From NCBI GenBank assembly GCA_013288145.1, contig JABDCJ010000004.1, positions 1-64,000 of the forward strand: DNA of 64,000 nucleotides, written 5' to 3'. Positions 36,195 to 45,544 of this stretch are shown here, piece by piece (positions within the stretch are counted from its first letter, which is position 1; each line of letters begins with the position of its first letter). A program made the position numbers and the translations under genes. The notes under the pieces were generated by a model, which was given only the letters and a program-made list of their open reading frames with translations, was not told where the DNA came from and did no database searches. Origin of the DNA: Nitrososphaerota archaeon (lineage in GTDB: Archaea > Thermoproteota > Nitrososphaeria > Nitrososphaerales > CADDZS01).

Positions 36195-36368
36195 CTAATT
36201 ATTGAAAAAATAATCCTCTTTGTTGTACAATGTGTGTTTTCCACATTTAGGGCATTTCTCATCGTTGTTTTGAATGACCGCAACCCTGAATGCTTTCTTA
36301 TCGATCTGTAACTCAGAGGGATGGCGAAACCCGCACTTCCTATTCTTACATATTATGAATAAGGGCAA
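36195..36368 (-). CDS. Small zinc-ribbon protein, 57 aa
   Basis: TTG start at 36368, TAG at 36195-36197. It reads MPLFIICKNRKCGFRHPSEL… with Cys pairs C7-x4-C12 and C39-P-K-C42-G, a complete zinc ribbon, and an aromatic acidic tail. Shorter than usual gene-calling cut-offs. Probably a nucleic-acid or protein-binding module. Confidence 0.6.
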   Translation of the reverse strand: MPLFIICKNRKCGFRHPSELQIDKKAFRVAVIQNNDEKCPKCGKHTLYNKEDYFFNN

Positions 36369-36496
36369 TAATAGGACAAACTCTCAAAATACGAAGATTA
36401 GGAATTCTGCCGAGAGGGATGAAAAAATGGAAATGAGGAATCCTCGCCCGAAAAAAATTGGGCGATTAATCTTCATTTCAAAACTAGTTGCCTTGT

Positions 36497-36862
36497 TTAT
36501 TCGACTGATTCGGTAACTGAAGAATCAGAATCGTTGCTGCTTGAGCTAGATGACTCAGCCGCTCCGCTCGGTTTCAGTGCAATTGCCGTTGCAAACCGCG
36601 GACCGACAGTTTCGATTTTGATCTTGACCTTGTCTCCCACTTTGGCTCCTTTTACGAAGATTATGAAACCCTGAATCTTTGCGACTCCGTCGCCACGTCT
36701 CGATAGTTCAGTCAGTTCCACATCGTATTCCTTTCCTACCTCGACAGGTTTCGGACCCTGATTCATTGAAGAACCACCATATCCTCGATCCCTTCCGTAT
36801 CCTCCTCCACCGCCGCCTCCTCCGCCACCGCCGTATCTGCTGTTTCTGTTTCCGTAACTCAT
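36497..36862 (-). CDS. TRAM domain RNA-binding protein with Gly-rich N-terminus
   Basis: 121 aa. N-terminal RG/GGY-rich stretch (about 5-30) is followed by a TRAM domain (about 37-98: …VEVGKEYDVELTELSRRGDGVAKIQGFIIFVKGAKVGDKVKIKI…) and a Ser-rich tail. TRAM proteins of archaea act as RNA chaperones, especially in the cold. Its first six residues MSYGNR are shared with the next gene upstream, suggesting they arose together or use a common leader. Confidence 0.85.
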   Translation of the reverse strand: MSYGNRNSRYGGGGGGGGGGGYGRDRGYGGSSMNQGPKPVEVGKEYDVELTELSRRGDGVAKIQGFIIFVKGAKVGDKVKIKIETVGPRFATAIALKPSGAAESSSSSSNDSDSSVTESVE

Positions 36863-36966
36863 ACTGTATTACGCTACTGTACTCAAGTCTCTACGTAACT
36901 TCGGGCATATAAGGCAGCTAACCTAACTCTGAAAAAGCCCAGACCTGAGTCCGGGCGCCGAGGTTG

Positions 36967-37194
36967 CTATCTTTCCCAAGGCTCTTTCGGCGGGGCCCTG
37001 TGTTTCGGAAAGCAATCTCGACAGTAAATTAGTCGACCCTCGACGGGTTCAAAGGGCACTCTAGTTTTCTTTCCGCAATCCGAGCAAACAGCATCTCTCA
37101 TAATTCGGGGGATTCTAATCGAGCCACTGCCTTCGCGTTTATCTCTTTGACTCCCGCCCCCGCCTCTTGATCTTCGCCTATTACCATAAGACAA
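36967..37194 (-). CDS. C-x2-C zinc-binding protein, 75 aa
   Basis: N-terminus MSYGNRRRSRGGGG resembles the TRAM protein downstream; the rest is the archaeal zinc-ribbon pattern DAVCSDCGKKTRVPFEPVEGRLIYCRDCFPKHR with two C-x2-C knuckles. Probably translation- or RNA-associated. Confidence 0.75.
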   Translation of the reverse strand: MSYGNRRRSRGGGGSQRDKREGSGSIRIPRIMRDAVCSDCGKKTRVPFEPVEGRLIYCRDCFPKHRAPPKEPWER

Positions 37195-37520
37195 ATTGAC
37201 TATTACAAACTCTTGCTATTCACAATCTATCTGTCTATTAACGCGTTGTTATTCAAGGGATCTTTCATGGAGATCAGTTGTTCGTTTCAATCACTTGCGA
37301 TCTCAAGCTAATTGATTATTCATAATCTGATTTCGAACTATGGATCATCGCCAATATCGAGTTTCTCCTGCCACTCAAAACAAGCCAACGAACTTATTTT
37401 TGCCATTTTATTGCCTGATTTGTCGATTATTGGCTAAGAATGCCAAAATATCATTGGATTAATGTGAAAGGCAGTAATACTCGATAGTACATAACTTGTA
37501 TCAAGGAACTCTGGATTATT
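37195..37520. other. AT-rich divergent promoter region
   Basis: No gene seen. It separates the zinc-binding gene (minus) from CDC48 copy 2 (plus) and must hold both promoters. Confidence 0.4.
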
Positions 37521-39692
37521 TTGGCTTCCCAAGCAGGAACGGTACTGAAGGTCCTCGAGGCATATACCCGAGATGTAGGCAGGGGCGTTGTACGACTAGA
37601 CTACAATGCAATGGATTCGCTTGACGCTTCAACCGGGGATATTATCGAAATTAAGGGAAAAAGAAGAACAGTAGGAAAATGCCTGCCGCTCTATCCGTCG
37701 GATGAGGGAAGAGGCGTTGTCAGGATTGACGGACTACTCAGAAACAATTCTGGTGTCGCGATCGGCGACTCTGTGACAGCGAAGAAAATCAAAGCTCCTC
37801 CTGCCGAGAAGATAACCGTCTCGCCACTGGAAGCGATCCCACCAATCGACGAGAGATATCTCGCAGATGCCCTAGAGGGCATTGCAGTTACAAAGGGTGA
37901 TAACATCATGATCCCCTACTTTGGAGGTCGCCTGACCTTTCAGGTTCAAGGTGTAAATCCGCCTGTTGATGCCGTTTTGATTACACACAGAACTATCTTC
38001 GTCATTTCCGAAAAGAGCGAGTCGATGCGTGGCGTTCCTCAAGTCACGTATGAAGACATCGGGGGAATGAAAGACGAGATACAGAAAGTACGAGAGATGA
38101 TCGAGCTTCCATTGCGTCATCCGGAAATCTTCGAAAAGTTAGGCGTTGAAGCCCCGAAGGGTGTTTTGCTATATGGTACCCCTGGAACTGGAAAGACGCT
38201 GCTCGCAAAAGCAGTCGCAAACGAAAGCAACGCGCATTTCATCAGCATCTCCGGCCCCGAGATCATGAGCAAGTTTTACGGAGAAAGCGAAGCCCGCGTA
38301 AGGGAGATCTTCAAGGAAGCTAGAGAAAAAGCTCCGTCAATCGTTTTCATGGACGAGATCGACAGTATCGCACCTAAACGGGAGGAAGTGACCGGCGAGG
38401 TTGAAAGAAGAGTGGTCTCGCAACTATTGGCATTAATGGACGGTCTCGAAGCACGCGGTAAAGTTATCGTAATTGCTGCGACTAACAGACAAAACGCGAT
38501 AGATCCTGCATTAAGAAGACCGGGCAGGTTTGACAGAGAAATTGAGATCAAAGTCCCGAACAAAAAGGGAAGATCCGAAATTCTCCAAATTCACACGCGG
38601 CATATGCCTCTGACTCCTGATGTGGAGCTTGAAAAACTCGCGTCAGTTACTCACGGGTTCGTCGGAGCCGATCTTGAAGGACTTTGCAAGGAAGCTGCGA
38701 TGAAAACCTTGAGGCGTGTTTTGCCGGAGCTAAAGATGGACGAGGATAAGCTGACTCCTGAATTCCTGAACAAGCTTCAGGTAACCGATGAAGATTTCCA
38801 ACTTGCCCTAAAAGACATCACGCCATCTGCTATGCGAGAGGTCTATATTGAAACCCCAGATGTTCGGTGGTCTGACATCGGCGGGCTTACCGCGACCAAG
38901 AAGGAGCTTCAGGAGGCTGTTGAGTGGCCTCTAAAGTATCCGGATCTATACAACACTATTGGATATAGTATGCCAAAAGGCATCCTGCTATATGGTCCCT
39001 CGGGGACTGGCAAGACATTACTCGCAAAAGCGGTAGCGACAGAGAGCGAAGCAAATTTCATCAGCATCCGCGGTCCCGAGCTTTTGTCAAAGTGGGTTGG
39101 AGAGTCCGAAAGAGGAATTAGAGAGGTTTTCAGGCGGGCAAGACAGGCGTCCCCGTGCGTCATTTTCTTCGACGAAATTGATTCCATGGCTCCTGTTAGA
39201 GGGCTCGGCGGCGACAATCAGACTTCCGAGAGGGTCGTAAGCCAGCTTCTCACTGAGCTAGACGGGATTCAATCTCTCTCTGGCGTCATTGTGCTCGCCG
39301 CAACTAACAGGATGGACATGGTCGATCCTGCGCTTCTAAGGGCAGGGCGATTTGACAAATTGCTCTTGATTGGTCAGCCGGATAGATACGCCAGAAAACA
39401 AATCATCGAAATCCATACGCGCAGTAAGCAAATTGTCAGCGGCATGGAATTGGACAGACTTGTAGACTTGACTGACGGATTGAGCGGTGCAGACATCACG
39501 GCCGTCGTTAACACTGCAGTGTCCCTCGTTCTACAGGAGTTTATCGCTGCCCATCCAAAGCCCGAAGATGCGAAAAAGCACATCGCTGAAGCAGTTGTGG
39601 ACTTGAAGCATTTCGAAGATGCGGTAAGAAAGGTTAGGTCGTCCCGAGAAGGGAAGCCGCAAGAGCGACTAGCAGTTTCGTATTACCGCTAG
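37521..39692 (+). CDS. cdc48: CDC48/VCP-type AAA+ ATPase (copy 2)
   Basis: 723 aa from TTG 37521. N-domain, D1 with Walker A variant GTPGTGKT (near 219) and FMDEIDS, and D2 with GPSGTGKT (near 492) and FFDEIDS. Both P-loops keep the essential GxGKT, so ATPase function is expected. The C-terminus ends …SYYR, which fits the hydrophobic-Tyr-X motif that opens the 20S proteasome gate; copy 1 lacks it. The two paralogues may therefore divide the work between proteasome-coupled and other unfolding. Confidence 0.95.
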   Translation: MASQAGTVLKVLEAYTRDVGRGVVRLDYNAMDSLDASTGDIIEIKGKRRTVGKCLPLYPSDEGRGVVRIDGLLRNNSGVAIGDSVTAKKIKAPPAEKITVSPLEAIPPIDERYLADALEGIAVTKGDNIMIPYFGGRLTFQVQGVNPPVDAVLITHRTIFVISEKSESMRGVPQVTYEDIGGMKDEIQKVREMIELPLRHPEIFEKLGVEAPKGVLLYGTPGTGKTLLAKAVANESNAHFISISGPEIMSKFYGESEARVREIFKEAREKAPSIVFMDEIDSIAPKREEVTGEVERRVVSQLLALMDGLEARGKVIVIAATNRQNAIDPALRRPGRFDREIEIKVPNKKGRSEILQIHTRHMPLTPDVELEKLASVTHGFVGADLEGLCKEAAMKTLRRVLPELKMDEDKLTPEFLNKLQVTDEDFQLALKDITPSAMREVYIETPDVRWSDIGGLTATKKELQEAVEWPLKYPDLYNTIGYSMPKGILLYGPSGTGKTLLAKAVATESEANFISIRGPELLSKWVGESERGIREVFRRARQASPCVIFFDEIDSMAPVRGLGGDNQTSERVVSQLLTELDGIQSLSGVIVLAATNRMDMVDPALLRAGRFDKLLLIGQPDRYARKQIIEIHTRSKQIVSGMELDRLVDLTDGLSGADITAVVNTAVSLVLQEFIAAHPKPEDAKKHIAEAVVDLKHFEDAVRKVRSSREGKPQERLAVSYYR

Positions 39693-39698
39693 TCCCCC

Positions 39699-39713
39699 AC
39701 CGGTTCACCCGGT
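39699..39713 (+). terminator. Short hairpin after cdc48 copy 2
   Basis: ACCGG (39699-39703), loop TTCAC and CCGGT (39709-39713), 7 nt after the stop. Stem is only 5 bp and the T-tract weak. Confidence 0.35.
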
Positions 39714-39859
39714 TTAGAGCACAAGAAAGAGAATTCCTTGCTCAACAATCTAGCTTCGGATCTAGATCTCCCAGTTACTTGATGAAAGTAAGGTGGTCTG
39801 CATGATCTACTTTGGTTTATATCTTGCAACTTACAAGGAAAAACTATAGGTAAACTGAG

Positions 39860-40132
39860 TTGTCAGACAGCAGAGACGCAGACATTGCGCAAAGAGCTAA
39901 ATTTTACAACGAGCCTGCGGTAACACGGATCATTTCGAAAAATGGAGTTCCGAAGTCGAAAAAGGCGATGCAGATCATAGTCTCAGAAGGTAGCGAAGTA
40001 AAATCCGGAGCGAGCGCCATCACTCAAAAGCTCATGGATTGTATCGGGTTTGTCATCTTTATTGTTCACCCTCAACAAATCAACATCAGAGACAAAGCAA
40101 CGGGCAATATCATTGCAGTAATTCCTAGGTAG
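39860..40132 (+). CDS. Hypothetical protein, 90 aa
   Basis: TTG at 39860 with TATA box TTTATATC near 39813, predicting a leader of about 18 nt. Alternating hydrophobic strands (…AMQIIVSEGS…, …IGFVIFIVHPQQINIRDKATGNIIAVIPR) suggest a small alpha/beta fold. No family recognised. Confidence 0.55.
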   Translation: MSDSRDADIAQRAKFYNEPAVTRIISKNGVPKSKKAMQIIVSEGSEVKSGASAITQKLMDCIGFVIFIVHPQQINIRDKATGNIIAVIPR

Positions 40133-40169
40133 AACTCTTTTCTGATAATGCCGGACGCGATGGCAAGAC

Positions 40170-40478
40170 ATGTTCGTTAAGATCGGCGACGTAGAATTCT
40201 CGAGAACCGATGAGGCAGAATACACCGTAACTAAGTACGGTGGTGGCTCGATCGGGATACGAGCAAAGATTCAGGCCGGGAAGGATTTGAAACTAGACGA
40301 AGAAAAATTGTACAGTCTAAGGGAAGGTCGGACGCAAGAAATTGAGATTTTGACAGATGATGGGAACACCGTGAAAGGGTTGTACAAGATAAACGAATTG
40401 AATTGGAAGAAGCAAAAGAAAAAAGAGGATGACGGGGGCTTCGAGCTAGTATTCAATATCGGACTGCAAAAACAGTAA
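40170..40478 (+). CDS. Hypothetical protein, 102 aa
   Basis: ATG at 40170. Beta-rich (…FVKIGDVEFSRTDEAEYTVTKYGGGSIGIRAKI…) with a very basic segment (NWKKQKKKED). It follows the 90-aa gene by 37 nt and may be co-transcribed. The stop lies in the loop of an 11-bp hairpin. No family recognised. Confidence 0.55.
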   Translation: MFVKIGDVEFSRTDEAEYTVTKYGGGSIGIRAKIQAGKDLKLDEEKLYSLREGRTQEIEILTDDGNTVKGLYKINELNWKKQKKKEDDGGFELVFNIGLQKQ

Positions 40479-40494
40479 TTTTCTTTGCAGTCCG
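40460..40494. terminator. Strong 11-bp hairpin terminator
   Basis: CGGACTGCAAA (40460-40470) and TTTGCAGTCCG (40484-40494) form a perfect 11-bp stem with a 13-nt loop that contains the stop codon of the plus-strand gene. It separates convergent genes and could work in both directions. Confidence 0.6.
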
Positions 40495-40528
40495 ACATTA
40501 GACTGAGTTTTTGGACAGTCTATCCCAA

Positions 40529-40547
40529 TTTTTCCTATTAGGAAAAA
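40529..40547 (-). terminator. Terminator of the thermosome gene
   Basis: TTTTTCC, loop TATTA, GGAAAAA: a 7-bp stem flanked by A/T runs, about 20 bp downstream of the thermosome stop on the minus strand. Confidence 0.5.
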
Positions 40548-40565
40548 ACAAAAAGTTAAGGGCGT

Positions 40566-42224
40566 TTAACCGCCCATTCCGCCATAACCGCCGGGTCCGC
40601 CTGGAGGTCCTGGCGGTGCTGCTGACTTGCCTGAAGCCAACACATCGTCAACCCGGAGCACCATATTACTTGCTTCTGTAGCAGCTCGGATTATTTCTTC
40701 CTTTACCGCGAGCGGTTCGATAACTTGCTCGTCCATCATATCTGCGACCTTTCCAGTGCGCGCATTAACCCCGAACCACTTCTTTCCTTGAGCGTGCTTT
40801 GCCCTGAATTCGACCTGGACATCAATGACGTCCATTCCAGCATTCTCGGCAAGAGTCAATGGGAGCGACTCTAACGCGTCGGCGTACTTTAGTACGGCAA
40901 GCTGCTCTCTACCCGGAAGTTTCGTCGCGTATTCCCTCAGTTTGGAGGCAACTTCTGCCTCTGGAGCTCCTCCTCCCGCAACAATAAAGGGCTCCTCCAA
41001 GACATCTTTTACAACCATTATCGCGTCGTGAAGACTACGCTCTGCCTCATCCACGACTCTCTGTGAACCTCCACGTACTAGAATCGTTACTGCTTTCGGA
41101 TTCTTGCATCCTTCAATGAAGACCCACCTGTCCTGCTCGATCTTTCTTTCCTCGACAAGCTTCGCGTAACCCAGGTCCTTGACGGATAGATCATCCAGGT
41201 TAGTCACTGTTCTTGCTCCGGTAGCTTTGGAAAGTCGCGTCATGTCGCTCTCCTTGGCTCGTCTTACCGCGAGTATCCCCTTTCTTGCGAGCATGCTTTG
41301 CGCGACGTCGTCTATTCCTTTCTGACAAATGAGAACATTTGCACCCGAGGATTCGACCTTGTCAACCATCGACCTAAGCATGGAAGTCTCTTCATCGAGA
41401 AATCCCTGCATCTGTGCTGGAGTGTTGATTCTAATCTCCGCAGAGAACTCTGTTTTTTCTATCTCGAGGGGCGAGAGGATTAGGGCGATCTTTGCTTCGT
41501 CAACCCTCTTAGGCATGCCTGGATGAACTACTTCCTTGTCCAAGACAATTCCTTTGATCAATCTCGTATCGCTAGATGAACCGCCAGCTTTCTTTTCGAC
41601 CTTGATATTATCAAGGTCTACCTTGGATGTACCGTCAGTCTTCTTCTCGACAACGAGCATCAATCCATCGACGACTATTGTAGCGAGTTCCTTTCCAATG
41701 TCCGAGACCAACTTTGTCTGCATGCTAGTCTCAGCAATTCGTTCCAGAGTTTTCCTGTCTCCAGGTTCAACCTTGACTGCAATCTCCTTGAGTATTGCAA
41801 GTGCCTTCTCTTCCGCCTTCGCATACCCATCTACAATGATAGTCGGGTGCACGTCCTTGTTGATCAACTCTTCTGCATTAGCCAGAAGCGCTCCTGCAAG
41901 CACTACAGCAGAAGTTGTTCCATCGCCGACTTCGCTATCTGTGGTCTTTGAAATTTCAACTAGCATTTTTGCGGCCGGGTGCTGGACATCAATTTCTTTG
42001 AGAATTGTTGCACCATCGTTTGTGATCGTAACGTCTCCCATGGCATCGACAAGCATCTTGTCCATGCCTCGGGGACCTAAGCTTGACTTTACAATCTCTG
42101 CCATCAATTTTGCGGCAAAAATGTTATTTTTCTGAGCATCTCTGCCCTTTGTTTGAGTAGAGCCTTCCTTGAGAATGTACACCTGCTGACCTGAAGAGGT
42201 AGTAGCTGGAACGAGAGTTGACAT
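40566..42224 (-). CDS. Thermosome subunit (group II chaperonin)
   Basis: 552 aa, full length. Recognisable motifs are SLGPRGMDKMLVD and NDGATILKEI near the N-terminus, GDGTTSAVVLAGALL (nucleotide binding, about 90-104), and VAGGGAPEAEVA in the second equatorial half. The Gly/Met-rich C-terminal tail (…GGYGGMGG) lines the cavity. It folds proteins in the cytoplasm as an eight- or nine-membered double ring. Single copy in the window. Confidence 0.95.
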   Translation of the reverse strand: MSTLVPATTSSGQQVYILKEGSTQTKGRDAQKNNIFAAKLMAEIVKSSLGPRGMDKMLVDAMGDVTITNDGATILKEIDVQHPAAKMLVEISKTTDSEVGDGTTSAVVLAGALLANAEELINKDVHPTIIVDGYAKAEEKALAILKEIAVKVEPGDRKTLERIAETSMQTKLVSDIGKELATIVVDGLMLVVEKKTDGTSKVDLDNIKVEKKAGGSSSDTRLIKGIVLDKEVVHPGMPKRVDEAKIALILSPLEIEKTEFSAEIRINTPAQMQGFLDEETSMLRSMVDKVESSGANVLICQKGIDDVAQSMLARKGILAVRRAKESDMTRLSKATGARTVTNLDDLSVKDLGYAKLVEERKIEQDRWVFIEGCKNPKAVTILVRGGSQRVVDEAERSLHDAIMVVKDVLEEPFIVAGGGAPEAEVASKLREYATKLPGREQLAVLKYADALESLPLTLAENAGMDVIDVQVEFRAKHAQGKKWFGVNARTGKVADMMDEQVIEPLAVKEEIIRAATEASNMVLRVDDVLASGKSAAPPGPPGGPGGYGGMGG

Positions 42225-42257
42225 TTGTTACTAACGGGCAACGAGAAACACTCCTCG

Positions 42258-42265
42258 CTTAAAAG
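42258..42265 (-). promoter_or_regulatory. TATA box of the thermosome gene
   Basis: CTTTTAAG on the minus strand, 34-41 nt upstream of the ATG, predicting a leader of about 10 nt. Confidence 0.45.
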
Positions 42266-42301
42266 GCGAACTACGTGCAAATACAGTACTAGACAGAAGG
42301 T

Positions 42302-42856
42302 TTACTCGGAATCGGACAGGGCTGTTTCCGCGACTGTCAGATTACGATGATCTGATTTGATCACCGTTACTGTGTCGCCCGCCTCAATGATTCCTTCCCG
42401 AATCACTCTCAGGTAGAACCCGGTTCGCTGGGATTCGAGCATCCACTTTGCAACATCATTTGTGCCAAATTTCATAGCGAATTTGTAGCAGGGCATGCGT
42501 GGCTGCGTCACCTCAAACTCCGCTGAACCAATGATGAGGTGATCTCCGATCCGGGTCGAATCTTCTGGCAATCCTTCAGTTGTCAGATTCTCGCCAAAAC
42601 TTCCCCAGGGCAGATCATTATCCGGGATTTTAGATTTCCAAAACGGATAATTTTCTGATGGATAAACGTAAACAGCCTTGTATTCCCCGCCATGAACCGT
42701 AAGATCAGCCTGTTTGTCCCCCGTGAGGTTCAATTTCGTGACCTTAACTGGACCGTTAACTGGTCGCTTGTCAATACTTGACAGTACCTTTCTACCCCGA
42801 ACAGAGCCCAGAACGTGGGGAGTCGCAACATTGATCGAAAGAACTTTGGGAGTCAA
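42302..42856 (-). CDS. MOSC domain protein (YiiM-like)
   Basis: 184 aa. Conserved MOSC features: LTGDKQADLTVHGG, YPSENYPFW, FGENLTTEGL and the invariant Cys region PRMPCYKFAMKFG. MOSC proteins carry sulfur to or from molybdenum-cofactor enzymes or detoxify N-hydroxylated compounds. Stands alone. Confidence 0.85.
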   Translation of the reverse strand: MTPKVLSINVATPHVLGSVRGRKVLSSIDKRPVNGPVKVTKLNLTGDKQADLTVHGGEYKAVYVYPSENYPFWKSKIPDNDLPWGSFGENLTTEGLPEDSTRIGDHLIIGSAEFEVTQPRMPCYKFAMKFGTNDVAKWMLESQRTGFYLRVIREGIIEAGDTVTVIKSDHRNLTVAETALSDSE

Positions 42857-42929
42857 TGCTTGTTGGTTTTCTCTTTCTGGGATGCAAACCCGAAAATTGT
42901 TTCTGTTCTCCGGCAGTCAAACCTAGTTT

Positions 42930-43355
42930 TCAACTAGGTTCAATTTTAATGCCCAAGAAGACAGCGACTTTTCCCCATTTCCCTTCAAGGAATTGTAACC
43001 GGGCTGCTTCATTTGTTAAGTATAGAATCTTTGTCGGGCTATTGGTTGCGGCGAGAAGTTGAAAACATGCACGGACAAAATCGCTCTCTTGCGTGGGTCT
43101 TTGTTTATCCGGCCCCTTGGCTTCTTGGCTAATGTTCGAGCCGCCTGACCGAACTATGCAAACAAGTGTATGGTCAGCTGAAGCCAAACTGAATTCAATC
43201 GGGGTCCCATCGGGCAATCCAATTCTCACCCCTTGCAGCAATGTCGTGTGATACTTGTTTTCGATATAGGCCTTGGCTTCGGAAATCTTATCGGCAGAGG
43301 GCATTGAGACTAATAGCCTCTCACTGACGGAACCCGATATTAAGATCTCCGTCAT
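42930..43355 (-). CDS. Hypothetical protein, 141 aa
   Basis: Soluble alpha/beta protein (…MTEILISGSVSERLLVSMPSADKISEAKAYIENKYHTTLLQGVRIGLPDGTPIEF…, C-terminal …GKVAVFLGIKIEPS). No family recognised. It lies between MOSC and ArsR genes on the same strand. Confidence 0.5.
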   Translation of the reverse strand: MTEILISGSVSERLLVSMPSADKISEAKAYIENKYHTTLLQGVRIGLPDGTPIEFSLASADHTLVCIVRSGGSNISQEAKGPDKQRPTQESDFVRACFQLLAATNSPTKILYLTNEAARLQFLEGKWGKVAVFLGIKIEPS

Positions 43356-43491
43356 TTCTCTGAACGCTTGCGGGAAATAAGTTCGAAATTCTCAGGTTAC
43401 CGTAATATTACAGTAACAGCCTCTTGCGCGAAGACGTTACTTTTCGTGATAATCGCGGCTTATCTTTCTTGCCGCTCTGTTTGTATTAGAG

Positions 43492-43863
43492 TTATTTCTT
43501 CACAGCCGAATGCTTTGATATCTTACTATTTTCCAGATGGCTTTCAAGTGCGTCCATCTTCTCGGCCCAGAAATCCTGATATTTTGATACCCAGTGATTC
43601 AACTCTCGGAATCCGTCGGGCTTTAGAGAATAAATCCTCTGCTGTGCGTTAACAGTTACACCCACGAGCTGCGCTTCTCGCAAGACTCGAAGGTGCTGCG
43701 ATACCCCGGGCTGAGTGAGGCGGGGAAATTTCGCCACGATTTCACCCGCGGAAAGAGGCTTAACTGCTAGGAGATCGAGCATCGCCCGGCGCGTAGGATC
43801 GGCTACTGCCGAGAAGACATTTGCGCTCGCGATCTCCCGCGGCATTGTCGCTACTTGCTCCAA
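43492..43863 (-). CDS. ArsR family transcriptional regulator
   Basis: 123 aa winged helix: …VFSAVADPTRRAMLDLLAVKPLSAGEIVAKFPRLTQPGVSQHLRVLREAQLVGVTVNAQQRIYSLKPDGF. Metal-binding cysteines of classical ArsR are absent, so it is the YdfF/SdpR-like type that pairs with enzymes. It overlaps the VOC gene by 13 nt and is second in that operon. Confidence 0.85.
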   Translation of the reverse strand: MEQVATMPREIASANVFSAVADPTRRAMLDLLAVKPLSAGEIVAKFPRLTQPGVSQHLRVLREAQLVGVTVNAQQRIYSLKPDGFRELNHWVSKYQDFWAEKMDALESHLENSKISKHSAVKK

Positions 43864-44264
43864 GATTGCGTAGAACGAAACTGGTTTATTTGAAAGAGAT
43901 TACCGTCGAGATCAGAAAATGTGGCGGTAATGCTCCATGGGTTTTCGTCCGGTTTTGCTTGTTTGAATTCGACCCCATGGGATTTCAATTCATCAAAAGT
44001 TTTCTTGGCATCGTCAACTTTCATCGCGATCGGAGGACTGTTTCCGGGACGCCAATTGGTTGACAAACCAGTCGGATCGTTCCATCCCAATGGGTAGAGC
44101 GAAAGTTCCAAATCTTGGTCCTTGAGCCCCACGGTAACATACCTGTAGCCGTTCGGCCCAGTAAAGTCAGTCTTTTTCTCAAACCCCACCTTCTGAGTGT
44201 AGAATTCGACAGCTGCCTCTTGATTTTTGACGACCAGCGTGAATCCCGTGATTTTCGCGTTCAT
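43851..44264 (-). CDS. VOC (glyoxalase/bleomycin-resistance) family protein
   Basis: 137 aa from ATG 44264 (MNAKITGFTLVV…); an upstream in-frame ATG (44282) lies too near the TATA box. Paired beta-alpha-beta-beta-beta modules with …FTLVVKNQEAAVEFYTQKVGFE… and …FSDLDGNLFQINQ. ArsR-VOC operons are common and often respond to small toxic molecules. Metal ligands are not securely visible. Confidence 0.85.
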   Translation of the reverse strand: MNAKITGFTLVVKNQEAAVEFYTQKVGFEKKTDFTGPNGYRYVTVGLKDQDLELSLYPLGWNDPTGLSTNWRPGNSPPIAMKVDDAKKTFDELKSHGVEFKQAKPDENPWSITATFSDLDGNLFQINQFRSTQSWSK

Positions 44265-44287
44265 AAATCCGAATATAATCATTTACG

Positions 44288-44295
44288 TATATAAG
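44288..44295 (-). promoter_or_regulatory. TATA box of the VOC-ArsR operon
   Basis: CTTATATA on the minus strand, centred 27 nt upstream of ATG 44264, so the transcript is probably leaderless. Confidence 0.55.
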
Positions 44296-44351
44296 AATAC
44301 TGATAAGGCGAGTTTTCATTGAATTGCCCTACAAAATAGTCGAACAAGTGA

Positions 44352-44570
44352 CTACCCGAAAAAAGGCTTCAGTACTTTCCGGTAGATTACTTTCGTACTT
44401 TTCTTTTTGATGACCTCGACTTTTCCAGCAATCATCTCTTGAATAAATCCTTCAAGATGTACTTGGAAAATCTCGGTCAGTTTTTTCTTTGAAGAGTTTT
44501 CCAGTCTTCAGGAGTTTCGTCCTGATTTTTCTTTTCGTCCTCTCCTTCTTCCGCGATATTTTTCTGCCAT
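44352..44570 (-). pseudogene. Frameshifted small basic protein gene
   Basis: From ATG 44570 three frames join into one coherent 72-aa protein: MAEKYRGRRRGRKEK, then NQDETPEDWKTLQRK, then LTEIFQVHLEGFIQEMIAGK…YRKVLKPFFG to TAG 44352. The two shifts lie at A-runs (A5 and A6) and cancel, since the total length is a multiple of three. Either a decayed gene, sequence errors, or slippage. No family recognised. Confidence 0.45.
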
Positions 44571-44846
44571 GTATTACTCTACTAATGCCGAATTCTGCTT
44601 AAGGAAGATACTCGTCATTCTTGCTGACCTTTTTCTCTCATTTTTTCGAGTAACCATGTAAGGCCGTATTAGGCCTTGACAAAATCTAGCTGAAGGCTCA
44701 GTGCAAAAACGAAAGAGCCTTGGGTGGGATTCGGGCTCCTAGTGATAAGACACCTACGGGATCATGCAAAAAAATGAAGAACCGTAAGGGGCCGTCTCGG
44801 AAGCGACAAATAACTGCCAGTTGAAAATCGACTTGAAGTCTTTTTT
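44571..44846. other. Intergenic region
   Basis: Nothing convincing besides promoters for the flanking divergent genes; a weak short inverted repeat lies in 44640-44680 (AAGGCC..GGCCTT). Confidence 0.35.
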
Positions 44847-45527
44847 TTGAACGAATCAACGAGTCGATGGAAGTTAAAGCTCTCGCCTCTAAGAATCGTA
44901 CTGATCATCTTTGTAGTTTTAGTTGTAATGTTTGCCTTGATCGTGGGCAGCATGTATTTGTATCCTTATGATACCGTGAAGGTTCCATCAGCATGCAAGG
45001 ACTCCGCGTCGATCGGATCAAACATGACAACTTACGGAAATCTTATCCACACTAGCTTTCTACTCCAGCAATCAAAAACGACGATGCAACTACAGTTCAT
45101 TCGTCCAGATTACAAGATACCGCAAATAGGAAGCGGCGAACTCTTGACCAGTAATGCAAAATCTGCGGTGGTTGTCATTATCGACTACAACAATGGTAAC
45201 TTCAATAGCACCCTCTATCTCGTAAACAAAGGCGACAATTCAACAATCACAGAAATGAGTTTCAGCAACGATTTTCTGGCAGCTACAATAAGAAACAATG
45301 TACTCTACGTCTACAACGGCGGGTTGGGCTACTTCCTCAACCCAAGTAGTGGCGAGCCAATAAACAAAATATTTTCAATCGATAACTACCGAGATGTCTC
45401 GGTAACGGGCGATAATGCAATCATTCAAACAACCGCAATTATTGCTGGGCTGTATGCGGGCGGGAGCTTTTTTGACGAACCCAGCTTGAATTTTACCACC
45501 GTAGCGTATGGATGCTTGATATTGTAG
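44847..45527 (+). CDS. Membrane-anchored surface protein, 226 aa
   Basis: TTG at 44847. One N-terminal membrane span (about 16-38) and a large external domain, Asn/Ser/Thr-rich and beta-structured (…GNFNSTLYLVNKGDNSTITEMSFSNDFLAATIRNNVLYVYNGG…), resembling beta-propeller strands. It ends 17 nt before tRNA-Thr(GGT) on the other strand. No family recognised. Confidence 0.6.
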   Translation: MNESTSRWKLKLSPLRIVLIIFVVLVVMFALIVGSMYLYPYDTVKVPSACKDSASIGSNMTTYGNLIHTSFLLQQSKTTMQLQFIRPDYKIPQIGSGELLTSNAKSAVVVIIDYNNGNFNSTLYLVNKGDNSTITEMSFSNDFLAATIRNNVLYVYNGGLGYFLNPSSGEPINKIFSIDNYRDVSVTGDNAIIQTTAIIAGLYAGGSFFDEPSLNFTTVAYGCLIL

Positions 45528-45544
45528 CCAAAAAGATGGTAAAG

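Noticed and set aside
36274..36516. 80-codon plus-strand frame
   Set aside because: Antisense to the 57-aa zinc-ribbon gene, which has complete Cys pairs.
41536..42135. Long plus-strand frame opposite the thermosome
   Set aside because: Ser/Thr-rich shadow of a clearly coding gene; long antisense frames are expected with this codon use.
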